64,000 bases of DNA from Pseudomonas sp. PDNC002. Lineage in GTDB: Bacteria > Pseudomonadota > Gammaproteobacteria > Pseudomonadales > Pseudomonadaceae. The translations under genes and the position numbers were made by a program. The notes under the pieces are model-generated. The model was given only the letters and a program-made list of their open reading frames with translations, did not search any database and was not told where the DNA came from. This document shows positions 17,600 to 26,409 of the stretch, in pieces. The first letter of the stretch is position 1. Every line of letters begins with the position of its first letter. The stretch spans positions 5,831,502 through 5,895,501 of the forward strand of contig NZ_CP070356.1 of assembly GCF_016919445.1 (NCBI RefSeq). The letters are read 5' to 3'.

Positions 17600-18001
17600 A
17601 TGAAACTCGCCTTTATCTACGCAATTCTTGCATTAATCGCTACCGCAGCAAACATCGGTTCACAGGATCTGGTTATCAAAATCTATCCCGGCCCCTATGC
17701 CATCCTGCTCTCGATTATCGTCGGTACGGGCGTAGGCCTGGTCATCAAGTACGTGCTGGACAAGCGCTACATCTTCCGTTTCCGCGCCCGCAATGCCGCG
17801 CACGACGGCCAGACTTTCCTGCTCTATACCGTCATGGGCCTACTGACCACCGTGATCTTCTGGGGCTTCGAGTTCGCCTTCCAGCACATCTTCCAATCCG
17901 ACGGTATGCGCTATCTCGGCGGCGTGATCGGCCTGGCCATTGGCTACGTCACCAAGTACCACCTGGACAAGCGTTATGTATTTCGCACGGAGGCTGCATG
18001 A
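17600..18001 (+). CDS. GtrA family membrane protein
   Basis: 133 residues with four transmembrane helices; the repeated segment KYVLDKRYIFRF / KYHLDKRYVFRTE at the end of each half is the GtrA hallmark. GtrA proteins are proposed to help move polyprenyl-phosphate-linked sugars across the inner membrane; Rv3789 next to dprE1/dprE2 in Mycobacterium is a relative. Its stop overlaps the dprE1 start (ATGA). Confidence 0.88.
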   Translation: MKLAFIYAILALIATAANIGSQDLVIKIYPGPYAILLSIIVGTGVGLVIKYVLDKRYIFRFRARNAAHDGQTFLLYTVMGLLTTVIFWGFEFAFQHIFQSDGMRYLGGVIGLAIGYVTKYHLDKRYVFRTEAA

Positions 18002-19299
18002 GACCCATCAATTCCTGGGGCAGGCTGGACGCGCCTCTTCATGAGGTCATTCCGTTGTCCGCGCGCGAACGCGTCGTCAGCGACCTTCAACGCAGCCAAC
18101 TGCCAGGCCTGGCGCACGGGATGGGGCGTAGCTATGGCGACGTCTGCCTGAACCCCAATGGCACCCTATGGACCACCACTGGAATGGATCACCTGCTGCG
18201 CTTCGATGAGCAAAGCGGTCGCCTGACCTGCGAAGCCGGCGTACTCCTGCGCGATATCCAGCGCCTGATGGTGCCGCGCGGCTGGATGCTTCCCGTCACC
18301 CCCGGCACCCAGCTCGTGACCGTGGGCGGAGCCATCGCCAACGACGTGCATGGCAAGAACCATCATGTCTGTGGCTCATTCGGCGATCACGTAAAACACC
18401 TGACACTGGCGCGAACAGACGGCACGCTGATCGAGTGCGGCCCGGAACATCACCCCGACTGGTTCGCCGCCACGGTCGGCGGCATGGGGCTCACCGGGGT
18501 AATCGTCGCAGCCGAACTGCAATTGCGGAAGGTAGCGAGCCCCTGGCTGGACACCGAGACGATTCCGTACGCCAACCTGGATGAATTCTTCGCCCTGGCC
18601 GACGGATCGGAGGCCAATTGGGAGCAGACCGTTTCCTGGATCGACTGCCTTTCCGGCAGCAGCAGCCGGGGCATCTTCATGCGGGCCAACCCTGCCGAAA
18701 CGGGCCCTGCAACCGCCCCCAAGGGGCGCAGGATGAGCATCCCCTTCGTACCCCCGGTGTCGCTGGTAAACGGCCTCTCGCTGCGTCCCTTCAACGCCGC
18801 GTATTTCTACCTGAATCAGCGGCGCGCAGGGCGCAGCATCGCCCACTACGAACCCTTCTCCTATCCACTGGACAATGTGCTCGAGTGGAATCGGATGTAC
18901 GGCCCGAAAGGCTTCTACCAGTACCAGAGCGTGGTACCACGAGCTGTCGGCCGGGATGCCGTCCAGGCGATGCTGCAAGCCATCGCATCAGCGGGGGAAG
19001 GATCCTTCCTCGCCGTGCTGAAGACCTTCGGTAATCGCCATTCACTGGGAATGCTCGGCTTTCCACAGCCCGGAGTGACGCTGGCACTGGACTTCCCGAA
19101 TCGCGGCGAGCGAACGCTGGGGCTACTGCGGCGCCTGGATGCCATCGTGGCGGAAGCAGGCGGCCGTCTGTACGCCGCGAAGGATGCGCGCATGCCTCGC
19201 GAGCTGTTCCTGTCCGGCTATCCCCGGCTGACCGAATTCAACGCATTCCGCGATCCGGGCATCAGCTCCGGACTCTCTCGCCGTCTACTAGGAAGCTGA
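17998..19299 (+). CDS. dprE1: Decaprenylphosphoryl-beta-D-ribose 2'-oxidase DprE1 homologue
   Basis: FAD-dependent oxidase of the VAO family that oxidises polyprenyl-phosphoryl-ribose at C2', the first half of the ribo-to-arabino epimerisation. 433 residues. GMGRSYGDVCLN (41-52) and GAIANDVHGKNHHVCGSFGDH (FAD pocket, His122/123) are conserved; KTFGNRHSLG (342-351) and GGRLYAAKDAR with Lys395 match the active-site lysine of the M. tuberculosis enzyme. The position of the benzothiazinone-reactive Cys387 of M. tuberculosis is Ala363 here (GVTLALDFP against GWNxCVDFP). Starts in gtrA overlap, followed by dprE2 after one base. Confidence 0.92.
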   Translation: MRPINSWGRLDAPLHEVIPLSARERVVSDLQRSQLPGLAHGMGRSYGDVCLNPNGTLWTTTGMDHLLRFDEQSGRLTCEAGVLLRDIQRLMVPRGWMLPVTPGTQLVTVGGAIANDVHGKNHHVCGSFGDHVKHLTLARTDGTLIECGPEHHPDWFAATVGGMGLTGVIVAAELQLRKVASPWLDTETIPYANLDEFFALADGSEANWEQTVSWIDCLSGSSSRGIFMRANPAETGPATAPKGRRMSIPFVPPVSLVNGLSLRPFNAAYFYLNQRRAGRSIAHYEPFSYPLDNVLEWNRMYGPKGFYQYQSVVPRAVGRDAVQAMLQAIASAGEGSFLAVLKTFGNRHSLGMLGFPQPGVTLALDFPNRGERTLGLLRRLDAIVAEAGGRLYAAKDARMPRELFLSGYPRLTEFNAFRDPGISSGLSRRLLGS

Positions 19300-19300
19300 C

Positions 19301-20050
19301 GTGAACAAGAAACGCATCATCATCATCGGCGCCACCTCCTCCATCGCCGAGCACTGCGCTCGACTCTGGGCGCAGAGACAAGAGGTCGAGATGACATTGG
19401 TGGGACGCAACCAGGAACACCTGGAACGCATTGCGACCGACCTCCGGGTCCGCAGTCCCAACAGCGGCATCCACTGCCTGACCACGGATTTTCTGGAACC
19501 CGAAGCCATCCAGGGTACCGTCAATGCATTGCTGGCAGGCGGAGCGGCAGACATCGTTCTGATCGCCCACGGCTCCCTTCCCGATCAGGCCAGTTGCCAG
19601 GGCGATCTGCAAACCGCACGGCAGGCGCTCGAAATCAACGGGATTTCCCCCGTACTGTTTGCCGAGGCGTTTGCCAACCACATGGAACGCAGCGGCAAAG
19701 GCTCACTGGTCCTGATCGGCTCCGTCGCAGGCGATCGCGGGCGCAAGTCCAACTATGTCTATGGCGCAGCCAAAGGCCTGGTCGATCGTTACGCAGAAGG
19801 CTTGCAGCATCGACTCGCCGGCAGCGCAGTGCGGGTTACCCTGGTCAAACCCGGCCCCACCGACACCCCCATGACCGCCCACCTGAAAGGAGACGGCGCC
19901 AAGCTCGCTCCGGTAGCGGATGTTGCCAGCGACATCGTTCAGGCCACCGACAAGGGCGTCCCCACCCTCTACACCCCGCGCAAATGGCAACTGATCATGT
20001 GTGTAATCCGCCACATGCCGGCCATGATCTTCAACAAGCTCAACATCTGA
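19301..20050 (+). CDS. dprE2: Decaprenylphospho-beta-D-erythro-pentofuranosid-2-ulose 2-reductase DprE2 homologue
   Basis: Short-chain dehydrogenase that reduces the 2'-keto intermediate to the arabino form. 249 residues, GTG start. The cofactor loop is GATSSIAEHCARLWA, the catalytic Tyr-x3-Lys is in NYVYGAAKGLVDRYAEGL, and SPVLFAEAFANHM and VTLVKPGPTDTPM fit the DprE2 branch. One base separates it from dprE1, as in the mycobacterial Rv3790-Rv3791 pair. It closes a five-gene set that should make polyprenyl-phosphoryl-D-arabinofuranose. Confidence 0.9.
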   Translation: MNKKRIIIIGATSSIAEHCARLWAQRQEVEMTLVGRNQEHLERIATDLRVRSPNSGIHCLTTDFLEPEAIQGTVNALLAGGAADIVLIAHGSLPDQASCQGDLQTARQALEINGISPVLFAEAFANHMERSGKGSLVLIGSVAGDRGRKSNYVYGAAKGLVDRYAEGLQHRLAGSAVRVTLVKPGPTDTPMTAHLKGDGAKLAPVADVASDIVQATDKGVPTLYTPRKWQLIMCVIRHMPAMIFNKLNI

Positions 20051-20058
20051 CGTGCATT

Positions 20059-20079
20059 GCCCCACCGCCATGGTGGGGC
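20059..20079 (+). terminator. Hairpin between convergent dprE2 and O-methyltransferase genes
   Basis: Stem GCCCCACC / GGTGGGGC with a five-base loop and no T-run, in the short gap between convergent genes; possible bidirectional terminator. Confidence 0.45.
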
Positions 20080-20088
20080 CCGCCACGC

Positions 20089-20751
20089 TCAGCGCTTACG
20101 GCAAAGACTCATCCCATCCCCAATCGGCACCAGGGAATAATCGACCCGTGCGTCGTCCTTCAATGCGCGATTGAGTTGCTGGATCGCGCGGGTGTCCGGG
20201 CTTGCCGAATCCGCTTCCAGCACCCGCCCACTCCAAAGCACGTTATCGAAGACCACCAGCCCACCTTCGCGTAGCAAGGCCAGGGCATGCTCCAGATAGA
20301 CGGGATAGTTGGCCTTGTCGGCATCGATGAAGACCAGGTCGAAGCTGCCTTGCTGATCGCCAGCCCTCAGGGCTTCCAGTGTGGCCAGCGCAGGCCCCAG
20401 GCGCAGCTCGATGCGTGAATCGACGCCCGCGTCATGCCAGTAGCTGCGCGCGATGTCGTTGTATTCGCCCGGCAGGTCACAACAGAGAAGATGGCCGCCC
20501 TCGGGCAATGCTTCTGCCATACACAAGGCGCTGTAGCCAGTGAACGTGCCGATTTCGAGGATACGTCTGGCGCCAGTCAGCTTCACCAGTAAGGCGAGGA
20601 ACTGCCCCTGCTCCGGCGCGACCTGCCACCGGGACATCGGCAGATTGGCCGTCTCGGCCCTAAGTCGCGCCTTCAGCGGCGTGTCGCGCAGGGAGACATC
20701 AAGGAGATAGTGGTAGAGCGCGTCGTCGAGATTCAGCGTACGGGTGGTCAT
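20089..20751 (-). CDS. Class I SAM-dependent O-methyltransferase (caffeoyl-CoA OMT-like)
   Basis: 220 residues. The SAM motif is LEIGTFTGYSALCMAEALP; later FDLVFIDADKANYPVYLEHAL (split here as DLVFIDADK) and GGLVVFDNVLWSGRV are characteristic of methyltransf_3/CCoAOMT proteins, which are metal-dependent O-methyltransferases. Start ATG 20751 is preceded by GGAGGGCTG; a longer start (GTG, 20766) is possible. Substrate unknown. Confidence 0.87.
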   Translation of the reverse strand: MTTRTLNLDDALYHYLLDVSLRDTPLKARLRAETANLPMSRWQVAPEQGQFLALLVKLTGARRILEIGTFTGYSALCMAEALPEGGHLLCCDLPGEYNDIARSYWHDAGVDSRIELRLGPALATLEALRAGDQQGSFDLVFIDADKANYPVYLEHALALLREGGLVVFDNVLWSGRVLEADSASPDTRAIQQLNRALKDDARVDYSLVPIGDGMSLCRKR

Positions 20752-20766
20752 CAGCCCTCCTGACAA

Positions 20767-21297
20767 TCAGGGATGCAGGGCGAGACTCTGTACGGCAAGG
20801 ACGCGCTTGGCTTCCAGGAAAGTCTTCTGCCAGTAGGCGCTGTCGAGGCTGTCCAGGCGTACGGTCCCGCCCGTTCTGGGCGCGTGAACGAAGCGCCCTT
20901 CCCCGACATAGATACCCGCATGACTGACGCCACGTCCACCATTGGTGGCGAAGAACACCAGGTCCCCGCTCTGCAGGGACTCACGACCCACCGTCGGCGC
21001 GCGCATGGTGATCATCTCGCGCGTGGAGCGCGGCAGGAGGAGGCCGGTGGCATCGCGATACACATAGCCGATCAGGCCGCTGCAATCGAAACCACCATCA
21101 GGCGTATTGCCGCCCCAGCGATAGGGCGTACCGACCAGGCCGATGGCACGGATCAGGACGTCATCGGCAGCCTGGGTGTTGTAGACGGGAGCAACCGTCG
21201 CGCGGACCACGGGCGGCGGCGCAGGCGGAGTACGACTGGCACAGGCGGCCAGGGAGGCGAGTACAGCGAGGAGGATGATGCGCTGAAAAACGAGCAT
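20767..21297 (-). CDS. NlpC/P60 lipoprotein (C40 peptidase, Spr-like)
   Basis: 176 residues. Lipobox LAAC with Cys19. The NlpC/P60 catalytic Cys72 is in GGFDCSGLIGYV, His is in GVSHAGIYVGEGRFVHAP. Family members cleave peptidoglycan stem peptides, typically D-Ala-mDAP crosslinks or stem peptide bonds. The gene follows a related lipoprotein gene (next entry); a 21-base-spaced O-methyltransferase start lies downstream. The two could form an operon, with a clear gap of 80 bases between them. Confidence 0.9.
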   Translation of the reverse strand: MLVFQRIILLAVLASLAACASRTPPAPPPVVRATVAPVYNTQAADDVLIRAIGLVGTPYRWGGNTPDGGFDCSGLIGYVYRDATGLLLPRSTREMITMRAPTVGRESLQSGDLVFFATNGGRGVSHAGIYVGEGRFVHAPRTGGTVRLDSLDSAYWQKTFLEAKRVLAVQSLALHP

Positions 21298-21377
21298 GTG
21301 ATGGCATCCCGTCAAGGAGTGCCATCACTTTGTACCAACAGTGAGTTAAGCGCAATACTTAAAGTAAAACTTTAAGT

Positions 21378-21998
21378 TCAGCGAGTCACCGTCTTCGGCT
21401 CGTAGCCCGGCTCGAGTACGCGCTTGGCTTCCATGTAGCTCAAGCGCCAGTAGCTCTCGTCCAGACTATCCACCCGTACTCCACCGCCACGGCGGCTTGC
21501 CGAATGGATGAACTGGCCGTCACCGATATAGATGCCAGCGTGGCTAACCCGACCGCGACCACGGTTGTTGAAGAAGATCAGGTCGCCCGGCTGCAGGTCT
21601 TCTTTCGAGACCAGCGGGACATCCATATTGATCATCTCCCGCGTGGAGCGCGGTAGGCTGATGCCTGCTTCTTCGCGGAACAGATAGCCCACGAAGCCGC
21701 TGCAATCGAAGCCGGTCCGCTCCGACTTCCCACCAAAGCGGTACGGAGTACCGATCAGCGAGAACGCGCGGTCCAGAATGTCGGATATATGGGCAGTCGA
21801 ACTGCCGTTATCGTTTTTGGCCCCCTCGTCCTGCGACTCAATCGCCAATGTCGACCTGTGTTGGTCAATCTGAATTGCCGCTCGAGTGGCAGGCGCTGAA
21901 GCGACCTGGTTCGGCTGCGATTCCGGCGAATGGCTGGCACAAGCTGCCAGCAGCAGAACGAAACTCATGGGCACGAGGGGTGCTAAGCGTTTAAGCAT
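21378..21998 (-). CDS. NlpC/P60 lipoprotein (C40 peptidase), paralogue
   Basis: 206 residues; ATG 21998 preferred, GTG 22004 also possible. Signal peptide MLKRLAPLVPMSFVLLLAAC with lipid-attached Cys20, then a low-complexity linker of about 60 residues, then the NlpC/P60 domain: ERTGFDCSGFVGYLF (catalytic Cys), RVSHAGIYIGDGQFIHS (catalytic His). It is clearly related to the adjacent downstream C40 gene (PRSTREMI, LQPGDLIFF), so the pair arose by tandem duplication or both derive from a Spr-like ancestor. Confidence 0.9.
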   Translation of the reverse strand: MLKRLAPLVPMSFVLLLAACASHSPESQPNQVASAPATRAAIQIDQHRSTLAIESQDEGAKNDNGSSTAHISDILDRAFSLIGTPYRFGGKSERTGFDCSGFVGYLFREEAGISLPRSTREMINMDVPLVSKEDLQPGDLIFFNNRGRGRVSHAGIYIGDGQFIHSASRRGGGVRVDSLDESYWRLSYMEAKRVLEPGYEPKTVTR

Positions 21999-22031
21999 GG
22001 GCACGACCGTGTCTCATTAGTTCCATTTATT

Positions 22032-22051
22032 AGCGGGCTAATTTGCCCGCT
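22032..22051 (-). terminator. Hairpin between sirtuin gene and NlpC/P60 gene
   Basis: Perfect stem AGCGGGC / GCCCGCT with a six-base AT loop, between the sirtuin stop and the next minus-strand gene. There is no T-run after it in the minus direction; weak terminator or 5' UTR structure. Confidence 0.4.
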
Positions 22052-22073
22052 CAATGGGGGTAATGCAAGTTTT

Positions 22074-22838
22074 TTATCGCGGAATGTGACTCAGCAGGCG
22101 CGGCATAATGTCTAAGGCTCGACCCACCATTCTTTCTTCGACCACCGAACTCAGGTCGGTAAGCCCCGGATTCACCTCCGCGGTGAAGCCTCCCGCGGCC
22201 CGCGTGCGCAGCACCGGCTCGATGATATAGGGGAAGCTCGCGGTGGTCCCCACCAGCAAGACGGCATCGAATCCCTTGCGCAATTCGGCGTAGAGCGTGT
22301 CGATCGCCGCCTCCGGCAACATCTCCTCGAACAGCACCACGGGCGGGCGCAATACACCCGCGCAGCGCGCGCAGGTTGGCGGCAGCGGACCAGCCAGGTG
22401 CTGCGCCAGATCGGCGTTCTCCTGGCCGCAGGATTGGCAGTACAGCGGCGCCAGCTCACCATGGATCTCGATCAACCGCTCCGGTGGCGAACCCGCGCGA
22501 CGATGGAAGCCATCGATGTTCTGCGTCAGCACCCAGCACTGGGGTTTGAGCCGCTGCAGCTCGGCGATGGCTTCATGGCCGGCGTTGGGTTGTGCCGCGA
22601 GACAAGCCTGGCCCAGTTCGGCCAGGTACTTCCAGCAGAGCGCCGGATCATCGCGCAGCATGGGGCCGGACAAGGCCGCCTCAATGGGCAAGCCTTCCGC
22701 CGTCCTGCCGTTATAGAGACCGCCCAGACCACGATAGGTAGGCATACCGGAGTCCGCGGAAACGCCAGCGCCGGTAATCACCAGGATGCGTTCGGCGCGG
22801 GCCAGTGCCGCGCCGGTGCGTTCGATCGCCGGATCCAT
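22074..22838 (-). CDS. SIR2 family NAD-dependent protein deacetylase
   Basis: 254 residues. NAD-binding GAGVSADSGMPTYRG (23-37), TQNID (105-109) and the catalytic His126 in EIHGELAPLYC; a zinc ribbon formed by Cys134/Cys137 and Cys156/Cys159; VGTTASFPYI near the C-terminus. Removes acyl groups from lysines in an NAD-dependent way. The first loop reads TYRGLGGLYNG and lacks the Tyr/Arg pair that marks desuccinylases, so deacetylation is more likely. Not linked by operon to obvious targets. Confidence 0.9.
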   Translation of the reverse strand: MDPAIERTGAALARAERILVITGAGVSADSGMPTYRGLGGLYNGRTAEGLPIEAALSGPMLRDDPALCWKYLAELGQACLAAQPNAGHEAIAELQRLKPQCWVLTQNIDGFHRRAGSPPERLIEIHGELAPLYCQSCGQENADLAQHLAGPLPPTCARCAGVLRPPVVLFEEMLPEAAIDTLYAELRKGFDAVLLVGTTASFPYIIEPVLRTRAAGGFTAEVNPGLTDLSSVVEERMVGRALDIMPRLLSHIPR

Positions 22839-22866
22839 GCGCCCTCCTCCGCAGCTGGGCTGCGTG

Positions 22867-23538
22867 TCAGTGATTGACCGTGAACGCCAACATCATCGAT
22901 ATATGGCACAAGGGACGGCCACTCTGCTCCTGCCAGGCGTTGAAGGCAGCCTGAACCAGCGCCAGGTCTTTCTGGCTGGTCGGCGCCTTGTCGACGATGT
23001 CCTGGGCCTTGAGGGCGGCCACCACGTCGTCGCCAAGCACGAAGGTATCCTTGCCGGCCATGCGCAGAAAGCGCGGTGCGGACATGCCGCCCAACTGAGT
23101 GCCGCGCTTCGCCAGCAGCTTCCAGAGCCCGACGATATCGGTGGACGGCCAGCCTGCCAGAAGCTTGCCGAAGCTACCGTACTCACGAGCGAAATCGAGA
23201 ACCATCTGGGCGTTGCGCGGCACGCTCTTGAGCTTACCCAGGTGCCGAATCAGCCGCGTATCCTGCATCAGGTTTTCCAGGCGCTCGCCGCCCATCAGCA
23301 CGACCTTCTCCGGATCGAAGCCGAAGAAGACCTCCTCGAAGGCTGGCCACTTGGCGTCCACGAGACTGTGCTTCAGACCTGCGCGAAAAATGCGCAGGCT
23401 GATCAGTGACAGATAGCGATCATCACCCACCGCCGCCAGCTCGGCCGGCGACTTTGCCTGTGGCAGACGGGCCTCCAGGGCTTCGACCGAGCCAAAGCGG
23501 TTCAGACAGTATTCGTGCAGCCACTGGTAATCGCGCAT
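22867..23538 (-). CDS. DNA-3-methyladenine glycosylase I-like protein (Tag family)
   Basis: 223 residues. Segments such as LISLRIFRAGLKHSLVDAKWP and FDPEKVVLMGGERLENLMQD resemble the Tag glycosylase helical domain, whose helix-hairpin-helix fold excises N3-methyladenine. The four zinc-ligand residues at the termini of E. coli Tag (Cys4, His17, His175, Cys179) are not evident, so this is the zinc-free branch common in pseudomonads. Activity is inferred. The stop is 19 bases from ttcA. Confidence 0.78.
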   Translation of the reverse strand: MRDYQWLHEYCLNRFGSVEALEARLPQAKSPAELAAVGDDRYLSLISLRIFRAGLKHSLVDAKWPAFEEVFFGFDPEKVVLMGGERLENLMQDTRLIRHLGKLKSVPRNAQMVLDFAREYGSFGKLLAGWPSTDIVGLWKLLAKRGTQLGGMSAPRFLRMAGKDTFVLGDDVVAALKAQDIVDKAPTSQKDLALVQAAFNAWQEQSGRPLCHISMMLAFTVNH

Positions 23539-23557
23539 CAGGCGTCCTTGCGGGCGT

Positions 23558-24385
23558 TTACAGATTCATCACATCGAGGAAGCGCGGCGTAGCGGCCTCG
23601 TCGATGCGCAGGCTAGTGAAGTCGAACAGGTTACGGTCGGCGAGCTGCGACGGCACCACATTCTGCAGCGCACGGAACATGATCTCGGTGCGGCCCGGCG
23701 ACTTGCGCTCCCAGTCCAGCAGCATTTCCTTGACCACCTGGCGCTGCAGGTTCTCCTGCGAGCCACACAGGTTGCACGGGATGATCGGGAACTCCTTGAG
23801 CACCGAGTACGCCTCGATGTCCTTCTCGTTGCAGTAGGCCAGCGGACGGATCACCACGTTACGGCCGTCGTCGGACAGCAGCTTGGGCGGCATGGCCTTG
23901 AGGGTGCCGCCGTAGAACATATTAAGGAAGAAGGTCTCCAGGATGTCGTCGCGGTGATGCCCCAGCGCCATCTTGGTCGCGCCGATCTCGTCGGCGTAGG
24001 TATAGAGAGTGCCGCGGCGCAGGCGCGAGCAAAGCGAGCAGGTGGTCTTGCCCTCGGGGATCTTCTCCTTCACCACCGAGTAAGTGTCCTTCTCGATGAT
24101 GTGGTACTGCACGCCGATGGACTCCAAGTACGCCGGCAGCACGTGCTCGGGGAAACCGGGCTGCTTCTGGTCCATGTTCACCGCAACGATCTCGAACTGG
24201 ATCGGCGCCACCTTCTGCAGATAAAGCAGGATATCCAGCAGGGTGTAGCTGTCCTTGCCGCCCGATAGGCAGACCATGACCTTGTCACCGTCCTCGATCA
24301 TGTTGAAGTCGGTGACCGCTTCGCCGACCTGGCGGCGCAGGCGTTTCTGCAGCTTGTTCTGGTTGACCGAAAGAGTGCTGGCCAT
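23558..24385 (-). CDS. ttcA: tRNA 2-thiocytidine(32) synthetase TtcA
   Basis: 275 residues. PP-loop SGGKDS (41-46) and iron-sulfur cysteines Cys116, Cys119 (TTCSLCSRL) and Cys204 or Cys207 (IPCNLCGSQ), as in the E. coli enzyme that thiolates cytidine 32 of tRNA using a [4Fe-4S] cluster. [18 protein letters not shown] is also diagnostic. The start ATG begins [16 protein letters not shown]; a longer reading frame upstream is unrelated to the family. Next gene is separated by 546 bases. Confidence 0.95.
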   Translation of the reverse strand: MASTLSVNQNKLQKRLRRQVGEAVTDFNMIEDGDKVMVCLSGGKDSYTLLDILLYLQKVAPIQFEIVAVNMDQKQPGFPEHVLPAYLESIGVQYHIIEKDTYSVVKEKIPEGKTTCSLCSRLRRGTLYTYADEIGATKMALGHHRDDILETFFLNMFYGGTLKAMPPKLLSDDGRNVVIRPLAYCNEKDIEAYSVLKEFPIIPCNLCGSQENLQRQVVKEMLLDWERKSPGRTEIMFRALQNVVPSQLADRNLFDFTSLRIDEAATPRFLDVMNL

Positions 24386-24931
24386 GGTGCTCTGGAATCC
24401 GGGGGCAAGACGAAAAGCTGGCCATTTTACGCGCAATCGCCAAACCCGGACAGCGACTTGATCCAAGCCGATTCCTACAGACGCTAAAGACACTTCTGGA
24501 CAGGGAAATGGCGTAATCGATATCGCCAGGTCGGCGCATCCCTGCATGAGCAGATTTCAGCTGAGTGGGGAGGATGCCAATCGAGTGTAAAAGCACGTCG
24601 ACAGCCTGCCCTCCCCCCCGCGCAGCAGCCGGAAAAATCCGCGAAAAAATGGCCTGAACATCAGAGTTTTCGGGCCTTCCGCCACAGATAAAGAGCCGAC
24701 TCGCAGTCAGGCACGGGCCGATTCACACAGACAAAAATGTCACTCAAATCGGGTAGCAGAACATTCTGACCATGGTAGAGGGGTTCGCCGACAGAGTTAA
24801 AAGCGCTCATTCAGCACAATTCGCATTGTCGCTAGCCCACTTTCGGCAGCGCTCAATGCCACGGGGACATGGATGTGGCTTGTATCCGTCAGGCGGGCTC
24901 CCCAACTGCCTAGCATCGCTGAGAAAATCAA
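24386..24931. other. Intergenic region upstream of fimbrial operon
   Basis: 546 bases between divergent ttcA and the first fimbrial gene with no gene seen. It contains an A-rich stretch (24650-24750) and CACATTCAG-like AT patches that could hold promoter sites for both sides, but no promoter or operator I would name. Such long leaders are common upstream of regulated chaperone-usher operons. Confidence 0.5.
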
Positions 24932-25432
24932 ATGAAAAAGCTGCTCATTGCTGCCCTCCTGTCCACCGCTTCCGTTGGCGCCTTCGCCTCCGACGCACAA
25001 GTCAACTTCGACGGTGAAGTGGGCGACGATACCTGCCTGATCAACGGCTCGAGCTCCCTCTCCATCATCGACGTAACCCTGGCCAAGATCAGCAAAAGCG
25101 CCCTGAAAAACGTAGGTGACTGGGCTCAGAACACTCCGTTCTCCCTGGAGCTGACCAACTGCACCGCAGCCAGCACCACCGTTCGCTGGGAACCCTTCAT
25201 CAACGTCGACGCCACCACTGGCGCCCTGATCAACCAGGAAGTCGGCGGCTCCAACGCCCAGATCCGCGTTCTGGACGCTGCGTACAACCCGATCAACATG
25301 AACAACGACCTGGGCATCACCTTCACCGGCGCCTCGAAAACCCTGAACTACTTCGCGCAGTACTACGCCAAGGTCGTTCCGGTCACTACCGGCCTGGTCA
25401 AGACCTACGGTCTGGTAACCCTGACCTACTAA
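24932..25432 (+). CDS. Fimbrial major subunit (chaperone-usher, FimA-like), first copy
   Basis: 166 residues with signal peptide MKKLLIAALLSTASVGAFA. The mature subunit has an N-terminal donor strand region DAQVNFDGEVGDDTCLING, a conserved Cys pair (Cys in DDTCLI and in LELTNCTA), and ends KTYGLVTLTY, the beta-zipper strand used for chaperone and usher recognition. Paralogue of the fourth gene of the operon. It is the first gene, so probably the main shaft pilin. Confidence 0.9.
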   Translation: MKKLLIAALLSTASVGAFASDAQVNFDGEVGDDTCLINGSSSLSIIDVTLAKISKSALKNVGDWAQNTPFSLELTNCTAASTTVRWEPFINVDATTGALINQEVGGSNAQIRVLDAAYNPINMNNDLGITFTGASKTLNYFAQYYAKVVPVTTGLVKTYGLVTLTY

Positions 25433-25526
25433 TCGTAGGGCGGCTCTTCGGGCCGCATTTAGGGTAACTGCACTACCCGCCAGGGGGCATGCCCCCTGGC
25501 GGTCTCACTGTAAAGGTTGGTGTGTT

Positions 25527-26276
25527 ATGACAGCGTTTTCCTCCAAATCCATCTGGGTCGCCGGCTTTCTGAGTATCGCGACCGTTTGGTCGAGCCTCGC
25601 CAGTGCAGGCATCGTCATCTCGGGCTCTCGCGTGGTGTACCCCGCCAAGGATAGGGAAGTAACGGTCAAGATGACCAACCGCTCGAGCCAGCCCGCCCTG
25701 GTTCAGGCCTGGGTAGACAAAGGCAATGCTGACCTGACTCCGGACAAAGCCGACGGGCCGTTCCTGATCACTCCCCCCATCACCCGTGTTGAGGCCAACA
25801 AAGGGCAGGCGCTGCGCCTGGTCTACACCGGTGATGCCGCTGCTTCCCAGAAGCAGGAAACAGTTTTCTGGCTGAACGTGCTCGACGTTCCGCCCATGCC
25901 GAAAGACAAGGACTCGAATTTCATGCAGGTCGCCGTTCGGTCGCGCCTGAAGATTTTCTACCGCCCCGAGGGCCTGGTGGGCACTCCCTCCGATGCAGCC
26001 CAGGGGCTGAAGTGGTCGTTTGTCCAGTCCGGCTCCAACTATGCACTGCGCGCCAAGAACGACGGTGTCTACCACGTCTCCCTGTCCACTGTATCCGTCA
26101 CCACCAATGGCAAGATTTTCAAGGTCAAGCCTGAGGACATGAAGATGGTCGCTCCCGGCGGCAGCGTGGATCTACCCGTGCAGAGCTTGAACGCTCCGCC
26201 CGGCCCAGGCACCCAGGTGGATTTCGAATGGGTGAATGACTGGGGTTCGGCACAGAAGCTGGAAGCCAAGCTCTAG
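25527..26276 (+). CDS. Periplasmic fimbrial chaperone (PapD/FimC family)
   Basis: 249 residues with a signal peptide ending near residue 27 (SLASA|GIVI). The two Ig-like domains are visible: the N-terminal domain has SRVVYPAKDREVTVKMTNRS and QAWVDKG, the F1-G1 region contains RSRLKIFYRP, and the C-terminal domain includes the hydrophobic pattern near VNDWGSAQKLEA. It binds unfolded subunits by donor-strand complementation and hands them to the usher. It is the only chaperone in the operon. Confidence 0.9.
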   Translation: MTAFSSKSIWVAGFLSIATVWSSLASAGIVISGSRVVYPAKDREVTVKMTNRSSQPALVQAWVDKGNADLTPDKADGPFLITPPITRVEANKGQALRLVYTGDAAASQKQETVFWLNVLDVPPMPKDKDSNFMQVAVRSRLKIFYRPEGLVGTPSDAAQGLKWSFVQSGSNYALRAKNDGVYHVSLSTVSVTTNGKIFKVKPEDMKMVAPGGSVDLPVQSLNAPPGPGTQVDFEWVNDWGSAQKLEAKL

Positions 26277-26409
26277 CCCCATCGCCAGCCGAGCCCATCG
26301 CTCGGCTGGCTGCTCTAGCTAGCTCAAACACCTGACATTTTTCACCCCGCCATCGGCGGGGTGTGGATCAGCTCGTCCGCGCAAAGGCGGAAACTCAGAG
26401 ATTACGATC

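Noticed and set aside
22867..23538. Zinc-containing Tag enzyme
   Set aside because: The four zinc-ligand positions of E. coli Tag are absent, so the zinc form is not supported.
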